A stretch of 64,000 bases of DNA from Anoxypelagibacter sp902613655 (GCA_902613655.1 CACMHR010000001.1:62001-126000), one strand, 5' to 3'. Shown: positions 26,910-36,681, numbered from the stretch's first letter. Program-made: numbers and translations. Notes: generated by a model not told the origin, from the sequence alone.

Positions 26910-28106
26910 ATGCTTATTATATTACATCCTTATAAATTTACTGAATTTCATTATCTAAGTTATGGGTTAGATTTTTATGAAAAAAAACTTTGTACTGATT
27001 TTGAAATTCATGATTTATCAAATATAATAAATCCAGAATGGGATCATGCATTTAGGTTGAAAAGACACAGTAAAGCCAAAAGATTTAATTCAATAAATGA
27101 TTGGGAGACTCATATTAAAAAATTATCTCAAAGATATCAAAATTTAGTTGTTTTTAATAATTTAGATTTAAACTCATTTAAATCTTTAATTATACACAGA
27201 AAATTAAATAAAGTTTGTAAAAAAATTATTAAACATGATGATCCAGGCCAACCAAATTTTTATTTTGAAAGAAAAAAAAAATTAACCATAAAAGATTATT
27301 TAAATAAAATTATTAAAATCTTCAAATATCCAAATTTATTAATTTTTTTTTTAAAAAATAAATTTCTTCATTATTTAAGTAAATTTATTATTTTTGAAAC
27401 AATTTATAATTTATATCATGGCAGTAAAATAAATTATGTTACCAAACTTAAGTCTAAAAAAGAAATTTTTATTAATATACACTCTTCTGACTATTCTAGA
27501 CTAATCTCATATAATATTAAAAAAAAAATATCCAAGAAACCAATAGTAACTTTTTTGGATGGCCCAGGTCCGTACTTTACAAATGATTTCGATCTTTTTA
27601 ATGAAAAAATTTCTTATAATAAAGCAAAATGGTATGGTGATTTGAATCGTTTTTTATTAAAAATTAAAAAAAAATATTCTTGTGATATTTTAATTATACC
27701 CCATCCTAAAGTTAAAAGATCAAAAAACCCTCATTATAACAAACATTTCAAAGTTATTCATGATTTAGATGCTGCACATAAATTTATACCAATCTCTAAA
27801 TTTGTAATTTCTATTGCAGCCAGCACCGGGGTAGGTTTGGCGAGTGCTTGTAATAAACCAATATTACTTCTTTACAATAATCAGATAAAAAAACTAAATC
27901 CAAATCTTTTAAATTCTATAAAATTTTTGTCAAAAAAGTATCGAACCAATTTGTTTAACTTAAATAACAATGATGAAATATTTATTAAATCAACAAGCAA
28001 AAGTTATAATAAGAAAATTCTGTACAAATACATGACTTCAAAAAAAATTTCAAAAATTAGAAACTATGATATTTTCAACAATATTTTGCTTAACAAATAT
28101 AGATAA
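26910..28106 (+). CDS. Unrecognised glycan-cluster protein, possible GT-B transferase
   Basis: A 398-residue protein not assigned to a family. No signal peptide or transmembrane segment is clear. Residues about 195-212 (KKPIVTFLDGPGPYFTND) and 225-330 (LIIPHPKVKR, then FVISIAASTGVGLASACNKPILLLYNN) resemble the second half of a GT-B or capsule-type transferase, where an HPK segment and a Ser-Thr-Gly turn bind the nucleotide. The N-terminal half is rich in Lys, Asn and Phe. Context suggests transfer of the finished nonulosonic acid or another residue; that is inference. Confidence 0.6.
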   Translation: MLIILHPYKFTEFHYLSYGLDFYEKKLCTDFEIHDLSNIINPEWDHAFRLKRHSKAKRFNSINDWETHIKKLSQRYQNLVVFNNLDLNSFKSLIIHRKLNKVCKKIIKHDDPGQPNFYFERKKKLTIKDYLNKIIKIFKYPNLLIFFLKNKFLHYLSKFIIFETIYNLYHGSKINYVTKLKSKKEIFINIHSSDYSRLISYNIKKKISKKPIVTFLDGPGPYFTNDFDLFNEKISYNKAKWYGDLNRFLLKIKKKYSCDILIIPHPKVKRSKNPHYNKHFKVIHDLDAAHKFIPISKFVISIAASTGVGLASACNKPILLLYNNQIKKLNPNLLNSIKFLSKKYRTNLFNLNNNDEIFIKSTSKSYNKKILYKYMTSKKISKIRNYDIFNNILLNKYR

Positions 28107-28150
28107 TTTAATTATGACTAGAAAAAAATACTTACTATATGTGATAACAA

Positions 28151-28918
28151 ATGATTGACAGAACTGCTGTAATACTCTGTGGTGGTAAAGGTACTAGATT
28201 GGGACTTTTAGGTAAGAAGGCGCCTAAAACTTTGCTCAAGGTGCACGGCAAACCTATCTTATGGTATATTATTAAATTTCTTCAAAAAAATTCTTTTAAT
28301 CATTTTATTCTACCAGTAGGTTTTAAAGGAAAAAAAATTACTAAATATATCAATAAAGAAAAGACCCTTAAAAAATTAAATATCGAAATAATTAATACAG
28401 GAGAAAATACTTCAATCTCTCAAAGAATTCATAAAATCATAAAATTTATCAAATCTGAAAATTTTATACTTCTTAATGGGGATGCAATATTTAATTTTAA
28501 TATAAAAAAAATATATTTAGATCATTTAAAGCAAAATAATATAGTCACTTTTCTTGGCAGCCACGCTCATATGCCATATGGAATTGTTGGCACTAAAGGT
28601 AAAAAAATTATTAGTTTTAGTAGAGACACAAAATTTAATGCGATAATATCTCAACATAAAAAAAAATTTATTGGTTATATTTACTCCGGAATCTCTTTAA
28701 TGAATAAAAAAATTTTAAAAAGTAATTTTAAATCATATAAAAATTTTGAGAAAAAGTTTTACCCTTTAATAATTAAAAGATACAAATGCGGTTTCCATAA
28801 TATCGATGGATTTTGGAGTTCAGTAGATAACCAAAAAGATCTTGAACTTTTGAACAAAAAAAATAATAAATTTAACTATCGAAATGTTGAAAAATTAAGG
28901 AAATATTTAATTAAATGA
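28151..28918 (+). CDS. Sugar-1-phosphate nucleotidyltransferase
   Basis: A 255-residue nucleotidyltransferase. VILCGGKGTRLG (residues 7-18) followed by KAPKTLLKVHGKPIL is the activation motif, LLNGDAIF the metal Asp, YSGISLM the sugar site. The NTP and sugar are not evident; it starts the sub-block that begins with a CDP-glucose dehydratase (ATGA overlap), yet a canonical glucose-1-phosphate cytidylyltransferase is encoded at 35070, so this one may serve a different sugar (for example a mannose or heptose derivative). Confidence 0.8.
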   Translation: MIDRTAVILCGGKGTRLGLLGKKAPKTLLKVHGKPILWYIIKFLQKNSFNHFILPVGFKGKKITKYINKEKTLKKLNIEIINTGENTSISQRIHKIIKFIKSENFILLNGDAIFNFNIKKIYLDHLKQNNIVTFLGSHAHMPYGIVGTKGKKIISFSRDTKFNAIISQHKKKFIGYIYSGISLMNKKILKSNFKSYKNFEKKFYPLIIKRYKCGFHNIDGFWSSVDNQKDLELLNKKNNKFNYRNVEKLRKYLIK

Positions 28919-29979
28919 ATCTAAATTTTTGGAAAAATAAAAGAGTATTTATAACTGGACATACAGGTTTTAAGGGAAGTTGGTTGACCTTAATACTCTC
29001 ATCAATGGGTGCTAAAATCACTGGTTTTGCACTTAACCCTATATCAAAGCCAAATTTTTTTGATGGTCTAAAACTAAAAAAATACCTAGTTAAAGATATA
29101 AGGCAAAATATTTTGGATTACAGTAAATTGAAAAGTGCGATTAAAAAATTTAAACCCGAAATAATATTCCACCTCGCTGCCCAATCTAGTGTTCTGGAGA
29201 GCTATAAAACACCTAGACAAACAATTTTAACAAACGTAATTGGCACAACAAATATTGTAGAAGCTACAAAATTATGTAAATCGACTAAATCTTTAATCAT
29301 AGTTACAACAGATAAAGTTTACTTAAACCTTGAAAAAAAGATTCCCTTTAAAGAAAATGATAATTTAGGGGGGCATGATATTTATAGTGGTAGCAAAGCT
29401 GCTGCAGAAGTACTATCTCAAAGTTATATAAAGTCATTTTTTAACTTAAAACAAAAATGCAACGTAGCTACAGTAAGATCTGGAAATTGTATAGGGGGTG
29501 GAGATTGGACTAAAGATAGAATTATTAAAGATTGTGCAGAAGCTTTTTTAAAAGATAAAAATCTAACAATAAGAAGTCCAAATGCAACTAGACCCTGGCA
29601 ACACGTCATAGAACCTTTGTTTGGTTATTTAAATTTATCTGAAAAACTTTTTTATAAAAAAAAATATGAGGGATCATGGAATTTTGGTCCAAGAAAAAAA
29701 AGTAATTTAAAAGTAATTGAAGTAGCAAAATTTTCAAAAAGATTTTTAAATTCGAAATCAAAAATAGTTATCAAAAAAAATAAACTTTATGAGTCTACAA
29801 ATTTATCTCTTGATAGCTCAAAATCAAACAAATATTTAAAATGGAAAACAAAAATGAATTCTTACGAAGCCCTGAAACTTACTTTGAGTTGGTATAAGTA
29901 TCATAAAAAAGAGAAATCAAAAAATAAAGTTGTTGGTTTCACTTTTAATCAAATAAAAAATTACTTAAAAAAAATTTAA
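28915..29979 (+). CDS. rfbG: CDP-glucose 4,6-dehydratase
   Basis: A 354-residue extended SDR. FWKNKRVFITGHTGFKGSWL (residues 5-24) is nearly identical to the RfbG N-terminal signature; HLAAQSSVLESY, TTDKVY, YSGSKAAAE (YxxxK) and RPWQHVIEPLFGYL follow in order. It makes CDP-4-keto-6-deoxyglucose, precursor of 3,6-dideoxyhexoses. Works with the cytidylyltransferase at 35070 and the His-type dehydrase at 32409. Confidence 0.9.
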   Translation: MNLNFWKNKRVFITGHTGFKGSWLTLILSSMGAKITGFALNPISKPNFFDGLKLKKYLVKDIRQNILDYSKLKSAIKKFKPEIIFHLAAQSSVLESYKTPRQTILTNVIGTTNIVEATKLCKSTKSLIIVTTDKVYLNLEKKIPFKENDNLGGHDIYSGSKAAAEVLSQSYIKSFFNLKQKCNVATVRSGNCIGGGDWTKDRIIKDCAEAFLKDKNLTIRSPNATRPWQHVIEPLFGYLNLSEKLFYKKKYEGSWNFGPRKKSNLKVIEVAKFSKRFLNSKSKIVIKKNKLYESTNLSLDSSKSNKYLKWKTKMNSYEALKLTLSWYKYHKKEKSKNKVVGFTFNQIKNYLKKI

Positions 29980-29981
29980 AA

Positions 29982-31250
29982 ATGAAATGTAGAAATTGTA
30001 AAAACCAAAAATTTAAAAAAATTATAAATATTGGTTCTCAACCAGTTAGTAGTAAAACTTTTAAAAAAAAAATAAGTTTGAAATCATATCCACTAGATTT
30101 ATTTAAATGTAATAAGTGTGATTTAATTCAATTATCTAAGGCAGCACCGCCAGGTGTAATGTATGGTTCAGGTTATGGATATTGGACCTCTTTGAGTCGT
30201 CTAATGATTGATCATATGAAAAAAAAGGTTAATAAAATTAAATTGAAAAAATCTGCAAGAGTTTTAGATATTGGATGTAGTGATCCAACTTTTTTAGAAT
30301 TATTAAAATCTAAAAATAAAAATCTTGAACTTTTCGCAGTAGATCCTTCCTCTGAAAAATTCAAAGGTTCTTTTGAAAAAAAAAATATTAATTTAATAGT
30401 AGACTATTTTTCGAAAAGTGTAATTAATAATTTTTGTAAAGTTAAAAAAATTAAATCCAAAAAATTTTCTTTGATTTCATCTTTTGCGATGTTTTACGAT
30501 ATAAATGATCCAAATAAGTTTTGTGGAGACATAAACAAATTGCTTTCAAATAAAGGAATGTGGATAGTAGAGTTTTCATATTTTCCATTATTAATTAAAA
30601 ATTTAACTTATGATCAAATTAATCATGAACATGTGACTTATTATACTTTAAATACATTTAAAAAAATTTTAGACAAAAACGGACTTAAAATTGTTGATGT
30701 TAATTTTAATGAAATAAATGGCGGAAGCGCAGAAGTAAAAGTAGTAAAAAAACAAAATAAAATTAGATCAAATATTATTAAAATAAAAAAAATTCTTGAA
30801 GAAGAAAAACTAATAAATTTTGATACATATAAAAAGTTCAACTTAAGATTACAAAATGTAAAAAAAGTAATTAATTTTTTTCTAAGAAACAATAAAAAAA
30901 AAGTGATTGGATACGGTGCATCAACTAAGGGCAATATAATTCTGAATCACTGTAAAATTAAATCAAATTTACTTAAATTTATAGCTGATGGTAACTCTAA
31001 AAAATGGAATCGTTATACTGCCGGATCAAATATAAAAATAATATCTAAAGAAAAAATGCGTAAATTAAAACCTAAATATCTTTTTGTTTTAATATGGTCC
31101 TTTAGATCTGAGGTTATTAAACAGGAAAAAAGCTTTATTTTAAATGGCGGTAAGTTAGTTTTACCACTTCCAATTTTCCATATAATTGATAAAGAAAACT
31201 ACAAATATTTTTTAAATGAGAAATTAAGCACACTAGGTCACGAATTATAA
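29982..31250 (+). CDS. SAM-dependent sugar C-methyltransferase
   Basis: A 422-residue NDP-hexose C-methyltransferase of the TylC3/EvaC type. The N-terminal zinc module has CRNC (residues 3-6) and CNKC (about 46-49); the SAM domain has VLDIGCSDPTFLEL near residue 90 and the signature NHEHVTYYTL near 210; the C-terminal Rossmann-like domain has VIGYGASTKGN near 308. Family members put a methyl on C3 of a 4-keto-6-deoxy sugar, giving branched sugars. In this cluster the substrate would be a CDP-linked ketosugar. Confidence 0.87.
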   Translation: MKCRNCKNQKFKKIINIGSQPVSSKTFKKKISLKSYPLDLFKCNKCDLIQLSKAAPPGVMYGSGYGYWTSLSRLMIDHMKKKVNKIKLKKSARVLDIGCSDPTFLELLKSKNKNLELFAVDPSSEKFKGSFEKKNINLIVDYFSKSVINNFCKVKKIKSKKFSLISSFAMFYDINDPNKFCGDINKLLSNKGMWIVEFSYFPLLIKNLTYDQINHEHVTYYTLNTFKKILDKNGLKIVDVNFNEINGGSAEVKVVKKQNKIRSNIIKIKKILEEEKLINFDTYKKFNLRLQNVKKVINFFLRNNKKKVIGYGASTKGNIILNHCKIKSNLLKFIADGNSKKWNRYTAGSNIKIISKEKMRKLKPKYLFVLIWSFRSEVIKQEKSFILNGGKLVLPLPIFHIIDKENYKYFLNEKLSTLGHEL

Positions 31251-31259
31251 GAAAACACC

Positions 31260-32408
31260 ATGAAAAATTTAAAAGTAAGACTATCTACCCCTACTGTCGA
31301 TAATCGTGAATTGTCGAAAATTAAAAAAATATTTAAAAATTCTTGGTTAGGATATGGCCCAAATGTTGGAAAGTTTGAAAATGCTTGGAGTAAATATTTT
31401 AATGTTAAACACTCTATAGCTTTAAATTCTTGCACAGCTGCACTGCATTTATCATTAGCTGTTAACAATTTTAAAAAAAATAAAAAAGTCTTGGTACCTG
31501 CAATGACATTTAGTGCATCTGCTGCTTCAGTTTTGTATTGTGGTTTAACACCAGTTTTTGTAGATATTGATCCGAAAACTCTTGTAATGAGTTTTGAGGA
31601 CATCAAAAAAAAATATTCCAAAGATTGTGTAGCAATAATCACAGTTCATTTTAACGGCCAACCTTGTGAAATGGAAAAAATTGTACCATGGGCAAAGAAA
31701 AAGAGAATGACGGTTATCGAAGATTGCGCACAAACATGTGGTGGTGATTATAAAGGAAAAAAACTGGGAACCTGGGGAGATTTTGGATGTTTCAGTTTCC
31801 AAGAAATAAAAATCATGACTTCAGGTGGAGATGGAGGAATGATCACAACTAATAAAAAAGAATTTGCAAAAGATTTAAAAACTTTAAGTTACCACGGGTG
31901 GGACCAAGATCCACTTGTAAGGCATAAAAAAAGCCTAAAAGGCAATATGAAAGTTAAACACTGGAATTATTCAATCACTAAATTAGGATTTAAATATAAT
32001 ATGACGGATTTAATGGCATCAATTGGGATGGAGCAGCTAAAAAAATTAAAGTTTTTTAATAGAAGAAGATCTCAATTAATCAAAAACTACATCAACTCAA
32101 TAAAAAATTGTAAAAATATAACTCCAGCTTTCCCATATAAGTTTCAAAATTCTTCTTATTGGATGTTTACATTAAAATGCAAAAAGCGTGATCAATTAAT
32201 AGATTTTCTTAAATCAAAGAAAATTGCTACAACCGTTTACATCAAACCACTGCCACTCCACCCATTATATAAGAAATATAAAAATAGAATCCAAAACTCA
32301 ATTAAAATTTGGAAAGATCTAGTTACTATACCAACTTATCCAAATATGACTAATTCTCAATTTAATTATGTTGTAAAAAACTTAAAAGAATTTGATAGAA
32401 ATTTTTAA
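31260..32408 (+). CDS. DegT/DnrJ/EryC1 sugar aminotransferase
   Basis: A 382-residue PLP enzyme. LNSCTAALHLSLA, VPAMTFSASAASV, IEDCAQTCGGDYKG and the Schiff-base Lys in FSFQEIKIMTSGGDGG show a functional aminotransferase. It adds an amino group to a keto sugar (perosamine- or kanosamine-type chemistry); the substrate may be the C-methylated ketosugar from the gene before it. It starts 9 bases after the methyltransferase and is followed directly by its His-type relative. Confidence 0.85.
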   Translation: MKNLKVRLSTPTVDNRELSKIKKIFKNSWLGYGPNVGKFENAWSKYFNVKHSIALNSCTAALHLSLAVNNFKKNKKVLVPAMTFSASAASVLYCGLTPVFVDIDPKTLVMSFEDIKKKYSKDCVAIITVHFNGQPCEMEKIVPWAKKKRMTVIEDCAQTCGGDYKGKKLGTWGDFGCFSFQEIKIMTSGGDGGMITTNKKEFAKDLKTLSYHGWDQDPLVRHKKSLKGNMKVKHWNYSITKLGFKYNMTDLMASIGMEQLKKLKFFNRRRSQLIKNYINSIKNCKNITPAFPYKFQNSSYWMFTLKCKKRDQLIDFLKSKKIATTVYIKPLPLHPLYKKYKNRIQNSIKIWKDLVTIPTYPNMTNSQFNYVVKNLKEFDRNF

Positions 32409-33575
32409 ATGATAAAACTAGCTCATAATACAATAGATAATAAAGATTATAAAGTTTTAATAAAATTTCTTCAAAAAAAAAGTTACCTAAATCAATCTAA
32501 GATTACAAAAAAATTCGAAGAAAAATTTTCAAAAAAAATAGGAGCTTCTAATTCGGTGTTTATAAATTCTGGTTCATCAGCTAATTTGTTGATAGCCCAG
32601 ACATTGCTTGAAGGAAAATTTTTAAAAAATAAAGTAGTTATTTTACCATCAGTTTCTTGGTCAACTACAGTCAGCCCCTTTTTACAATTAGGTTACAAGG
32701 TCCTTTTATGCGATTGTGATAAAAATAATTTGGGAGTTGATGTGAAACATTTAGAGTATTTATGTAAAAAATTCAAACCAGGATTGTTAGTCTTGGTAAA
32801 TGTTCTTGGACATTCAAATAACTTCAAAAACATATTAAATTTAAAAAAAAAATATAATTTTGAACTCATCGAGGATAATTGTGAAAGTTTAGGTAGCAAG
32901 TTAAAGAATAAAAGTCTTGGAACATTTGGTCTGGCATCATCACACTCCTTTTACTATGGTCATCATATATCAACAATTGAAGGGGGTATGGTATCAACGA
33001 ATAATAAAAAATTTTATAACATATCTTTAGCTGTTAGATCGCATGGCTGGTCTAGAGATATGCAAAAAAATTTTAAAAATAAGTTGGAAAAAAAATATAA
33101 TATTGATGAATTTAAATCATTTTTTACATTTTATTTTTCAGGATTTAACATTAGATCTTCAGATTTAAATGCCAGACTTGGAATTGAACAAATAAAAAAA
33201 ATTAATAGAATATCAAATATAAGACATTCAAATTTTAATTATTATAAGAATAAACTAAAAGATTTTTGGTTTCAAAAAAGTGAACTTGATTTAATATCAA
33301 GTTTTGGCTACGCCACATTCGTTAAAAATAGAGTTCAAGTTTATAAATATTTAAAATCAAAAAAAATTCAAACGAGACCATTAATATGCGGAAATATGGG
33401 CCAACAACCTTTTCTTAATAAAATTTCCTTTAATAAAAAAGAATTAATTAATGCAAAATTTGTTGATCAATACGGTATTTATCTTCCAAACCATGCAAAT
33501 ATTAGTTTCAGGGATATAAATTACGTAACAAAGATTTTTAAATCGATAGCTATTCCAATACATTTTAAAAAATAA
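32409..33575 (+). CDS. PLP-dependent 3-dehydrase of the ColD/RfbH type (His in place of Lys)
   Basis: A 388-residue DegT-fold protein in which the Schiff-base Lys position is His: SFYYGHHISTIEGGM around residue 188, compared with Lys in the neighbour at 31260. His there is the mark of the 3-deoxygenating enzymes ColD (GDP-perosamine-type substrate) and RfbH/E1 (CDP substrate). The 388-residue length is that of ColD; RfbH is longer and carries an Fe-S Cys cluster that I do not see. With an RfbF/RfbG pair in the cluster the substrate could still be CDP-linked. It should produce a 3-deoxy or 3,6-dideoxy sugar. Confidence 0.85.
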   Translation: MIKLAHNTIDNKDYKVLIKFLQKKSYLNQSKITKKFEEKFSKKIGASNSVFINSGSSANLLIAQTLLEGKFLKNKVVILPSVSWSTTVSPFLQLGYKVLLCDCDKNNLGVDVKHLEYLCKKFKPGLLVLVNVLGHSNNFKNILNLKKKYNFELIEDNCESLGSKLKNKSLGTFGLASSHSFYYGHHISTIEGGMVSTNNKKFYNISLAVRSHGWSRDMQKNFKNKLEKKYNIDEFKSFFTFYFSGFNIRSSDLNARLGIEQIKKINRISNIRHSNFNYYKNKLKDFWFQKSELDLISSFGYATFVKNRVQVYKYLKSKKIQTRPLICGNMGQQPFLNKISFNKKELINAKFVDQYGIYLPNHANISFRDINYVTKIFKSIAIPIHFKK

Positions 33576-33584
33576 TCAATCTTA

Positions 33585-34598
33585 ATGTTAATATCAGTTT
33601 GTATACCTACGTATAACAGACCTAAAAGCTTACTAAACTGTTTAAACTCATTATCATTGCAAACTGATTTAGACTTTGAGGTATGTATTTCAGATAATTG
33701 CTCTCATGAAAATATTGAAAGAATAATCGATCCATATAGAAAAAAATTAAATATAAAATTTAATAAAAATAAGGAAAATCTTGGAGCTGCGTTAAATTTT
33801 TTGAAAGTTGCTTCGATGGCAAAAAGTGAGTTTATATGGTTTTTAGGAGATGATGATCTACTTTTTCCTAATGCTATTAAAGAATTAAAATCACTAATTA
33901 ACATAAATAAAGATTGTGATTTTTTTTGGATTAATTCATGCCATTTGGATAGTAATTATTTAAAAAAATTTGAATACCCTTTTGATACAAAATTTTTACC
34001 AAAGGACATGGACAAATTATCCCCAAATCAAAATGATAAAAAACTTAATTTTTTTGACTTGATAAAACACGAAATTGCTTTTGATTATCTTTTAGGTGTT
34101 TTTGTTTGTGTTTTTAAAAGAGATGGGTGGAATAAAAATTTAGATATTATTGATAACAATTTAATAAAAGAAAAAGGCTCATGGTCAAATTTTGAAAATA
34201 CATGTTTTCATATAAAAATATTTTGTGAAGCTTTTAAAAACTCAAAATCATATTTTTTTTCAAAACCGTTAAGTGTGAATTTATATGGAGAAAGAGAATG
34301 GAAAGATATTTATCCACTTGTTGAAATTGTAAGAATACCTGAAGCTTTAGATTATTATAGAAGCAAAGGCTTGAATTTTTTTCAATATGTCTATGAAAAA
34401 AATTATTCACTAAGAAACTTTTTTAATTATTTTTTTAAAATATTAATAAATGGGGATAAAATGGGTATTAAATATATAAATTTTAAAAATCATTTTTTTA
34501 AAAACCTTATTTATCCTAATGCATGGCTATCAATATTATATTTTATTGTAAGAAAAACTAAATTATTATTCAAAAGAAAAAATTATAAAACTTTCTAA
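33585..34598 (+). CDS. Glycosyltransferase family 2
   Basis: A 337-residue GT-A glycosyltransferase. SVCIPTYNRPKSLLNCLNSL (residues 3-22) starts the domain, VCISDNCS holds the first Asp, and WFLGDDDLLFP is the DxD-type metal site near residue 85. The C-terminal part (about 270-337) is basic and hydrophobic and probably contacts the membrane. Donor and acceptor unknown. Confidence 0.87.
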   Translation: MLISVCIPTYNRPKSLLNCLNSLSLQTDLDFEVCISDNCSHENIERIIDPYRKKLNIKFNKNKENLGAALNFLKVASMAKSEFIWFLGDDDLLFPNAIKELKSLININKDCDFFWINSCHLDSNYLKKFEYPFDTKFLPKDMDKLSPNQNDKKLNFFDLIKHEIAFDYLLGVFVCVFKRDGWNKNLDIIDNNLIKEKGSWSNFENTCFHIKIFCEAFKNSKSYFFSKPLSVNLYGEREWKDIYPLVEIVRIPEALDYYRSKGLNFFQYVYEKNYSLRNFFNYFFKILINGDKMGIKYINFKNHFFKNLIYPNAWLSILYFIVRKTKLLFKRKNYKTF

Positions 34599-34602
34599 AA
34601 TT

Positions 34603-35037
34603 ATGATTCATGATGTTAAAATTTCACCACTAAAAATAATTTCTGATGATAGAGGCAAAGTAATGCACATGCTTAGATCTGATAATTCTATATTTAAGAA
34701 ATTTGGAGAGATTTATTTTTCAACTATTTACCATAAATCAATAAAGGGTTGGCATTTACATAAAGAATCTTTTTTAAATTACACATGTATAAAAGGGGAG
34801 GTTAAATTGGTTTTATTTGACCAAAGAGACAAAAGTTCCACAAAAAATAAGTTTCAAGAAATTATACTTTCTCCCAAAAATTACAATTTAGTAACTATAC
34901 CCCCAAATATTTGGAATGGTTTTAAGGGTTTGGATACTGAAGAGTCAATCATCGCAAATTGTTTAACCCTACCTCACAATGAAAAAGAAATGGTTAGAAA
35001 AGATCCTTTTGATAAAAGCTTCAATTACAAATGGTGA
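34603..35037 (+). CDS. RmlC-like cupin (dTDP-4-dehydrorhamnose 3,5-epimerase related)
   Basis: A 144-residue cupin, shorter than RmlC (about 180). DDRGKVMHMLR, KGWHLHKE, CIKGEVKLVLFDQR and IPPNIWNGFKGL align with the RmlC barrel, but only part of the catalytic His-Lys-Tyr set is obvious (His in GWHLHK). It may epimerise C3 or C5 of the CDP- or GDP-ketosugar made nearby, or isomerise a ketone as FdtA-type relatives do. Confidence 0.75.
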   Translation: MIHDVKISPLKIISDDRGKVMHMLRSDNSIFKKFGEIYFSTIYHKSIKGWHLHKESFLNYTCIKGEVKLVLFDQRDKSSTKNKFQEIILSPKNYNLVTIPPNIWNGFKGLDTEESIIANCLTLPHNEKEMVRKDPFDKSFNYKW

Positions 35038-35069
35038 ACTATAGAAATAAATTTGAATAAACTAATAAT

Positions 35070-35774
35070 ATGATTAAAGATATTAAAGTTGTAATTTTAG
35101 CTGGCGGATTTGGAACCAGATTATCTGAATTCACAAGAACTATACCTAAGCCAATGGTCAAGGTGAGAGGCAAACCTATTATTCTTCATATAATAAATCA
35201 TTATAGAAAATATGGATGTAAACACTTCATAATTGCCAGCGGTTATAGAGGTAAAATAATAAAAAATTTTTTTAAAAACAAAAATAAAAAATTTAAAGTT
35301 GATGTGATTGAAACTGGCTTAAAAACAATGACAGGTGGAAGAATAAAAAGATTAAAATCTATTTTAAGAAATCAAACCTTTTTGTTAACCTATGGGGATG
35401 GACTATCAGACGTTAATATTAAAAAATTAATTCAGTTTCATAAAAAAAATAAGAATATCGCAACATTAACCGCAGTAAGACCACCAGCCCGATTTGGAGC
35501 AATAAGACTAAATGGAACTAAAGTTAGATATTTTAGAGAAAAATCAAGTTTAGATGAGGGTTGGATTAATGGAGGATTTTTTGTGTTTGAGCCAGAAGTT
35601 TTTAATTTTATACGTGGAGATAGTACTTATTTAGAAAGAGAACCATTAGAAAAAATTAGTAAAAAAAAATTACTTGGTGCATTCAAACACAAAGGTTTCT
35701 GGCAATGCATGGACACAAAAAGAGATAAAGTTATTCTAGAAAATTCAATCAAACAAAAAAAATATAGAGTTTAG
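35070..35774 (+). CDS. rfbF: Glucose-1-phosphate cytidylyltransferase
   Basis: A 234-residue RfbF; about 20 residues shorter than the Salmonella enzyme. VVILAGGFGTRLSEFTRTIPKPM..VRGKPIL, TGLKTMTGGRIKRLK, LTYGDGLSDV, RPPARFGAIRL, INGGFFVFEP and GFWQCMDTKRDK cover the whole family pattern (metal Asp in YGDG). It makes CDP-glucose, the substrate of the dehydratase at 28915, although six genes lie between them. Confidence 0.92.
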   Translation: MIKDIKVVILAGGFGTRLSEFTRTIPKPMVKVRGKPIILHIINHYRKYGCKHFIIASGYRGKIIKNFFKNKNKKFKVDVIETGLKTMTGGRIKRLKSILRNQTFLLTYGDGLSDVNIKKLIQFHKKNKNIATLTAVRPPARFGAIRLNGTKVRYFREKSSLDEGWINGGFFVFEPEVFNFIRGDSTYLEREPLEKISKKKLLGAFKHKGFWQCMDTKRDKVILENSIKQKKYRV

Positions 35775-35781
35775 TTTATTA

Positions 35782-36681
35782 ATGTTAAGAGCAAAAACCA
35801 TGTTAATAATTGGTGGAACCGGTTTTATTGGTTACCATTTAGCAAGAATAGCTTTAAAAAAAGGATGGAGTGTAACAAGCATCTCCAAGAATAAACCTAA
35901 AAAACTTAGAAAAATTAAAAAAGTAAAATATATTGTTTGTGATATCACAAACAAAAATAAATTAAAAAAAAAACTAAACAAAAATTATAATTTTGTAATT
36001 AATCTTGGCGGTTACGTTGATCACGTAAATAAACAAAAGACTTACAATAGCCATTATTTAGGTAGCAAAAATCTTTCTGAAATTTTTTTAAGAAAAAAAT
36101 TGATTTCTTTCGTTCAAATAGGTTCAGGTGGTGAATATGGTAGCGCCAGATCACCACATAATGAAAAAATGAAAACCTTTCCAAAAGGATTTTATTTTAA
36201 GGCCAAAGCTATGGCTACAAAATATCTTTTAGATTTACACAAAAAGAAAAAGTTTCCAGTTACAATTTTAAGACTTTATCAAGCATATGGCCCCAAGCAA
36301 GATACAAATAGATTAATACCAATTGTTATTAAATCCTGTTTGAAAAATAAAAAATTTCCTTGCTCGACTGGAATTCAATATAGAGATTTTTTACACATAG
36401 ATGATTTAATTAATTCAGTTTTAAAATGTTATAATAATAAAGCAGCAATTGGACAGATAATTAATATTGGGTCTGGAAAACCAGAACAGATTAAAAATGT
36501 TATAGGTTTAATAAAAAATAAAATTAAAAGAGGTTACCCTCAATTTGGAAAAATAAAATTACGATCTGATGAAAATATTAAAGTCTATCCGAGTTTATTA
36601 AAAGCAAAAAAAATACTAAATTGGAAACCGACAATACAATTTAAAAGAGGCTTATTTAAAACAATAAAATCATATGAATAA
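35782..36681 (+). CDS. NAD(P)-dependent CDP-sugar epimerase/reductase (RfbJ/RfbE-like SDR)
   Basis: A 299-residue extended SDR. IIGGTGFIGYHLARIA near residues 9-24 is the cofactor loop; IGSGGEYGS and YFKAK provide the catalytic Ser and YxxxK. LRLYQAYGPKQDTNRLIPIVI and QYRDFLHIDDL resemble CDP-abequose synthase and related enzymes. It would reduce or epimerise the 4-keto-dideoxy product of the His-type dehydrase. ATG at 35800 has a better-placed GAG Shine-Dalgarno than the ATG at 35782 and may be the true start. Confidence 0.82.
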   Translation: MLRAKTMLIIGGTGFIGYHLARIALKKGWSVTSISKNKPKKLRKIKKVKYIVCDITNKNKLKKKLNKNYNFVINLGGYVDHVNKQKTYNSHYLGSKNLSEIFLRKKLISFVQIGSGGEYGSARSPHNEKMKTFPKGFYFKAKAMATKYLLDLHKKKKFPVTILRLYQAYGPKQDTNRLIPIVIKSCLKNKKFPCSTGIQYRDFLHIDDLINSVLKCYNNKAAIGQIINIGSGKPEQIKNVIGLIKNKIKRGYPQFGKIKLRSDENIKVYPSLLKAKKILNWKPTIQFKRGLFKTIKSYE

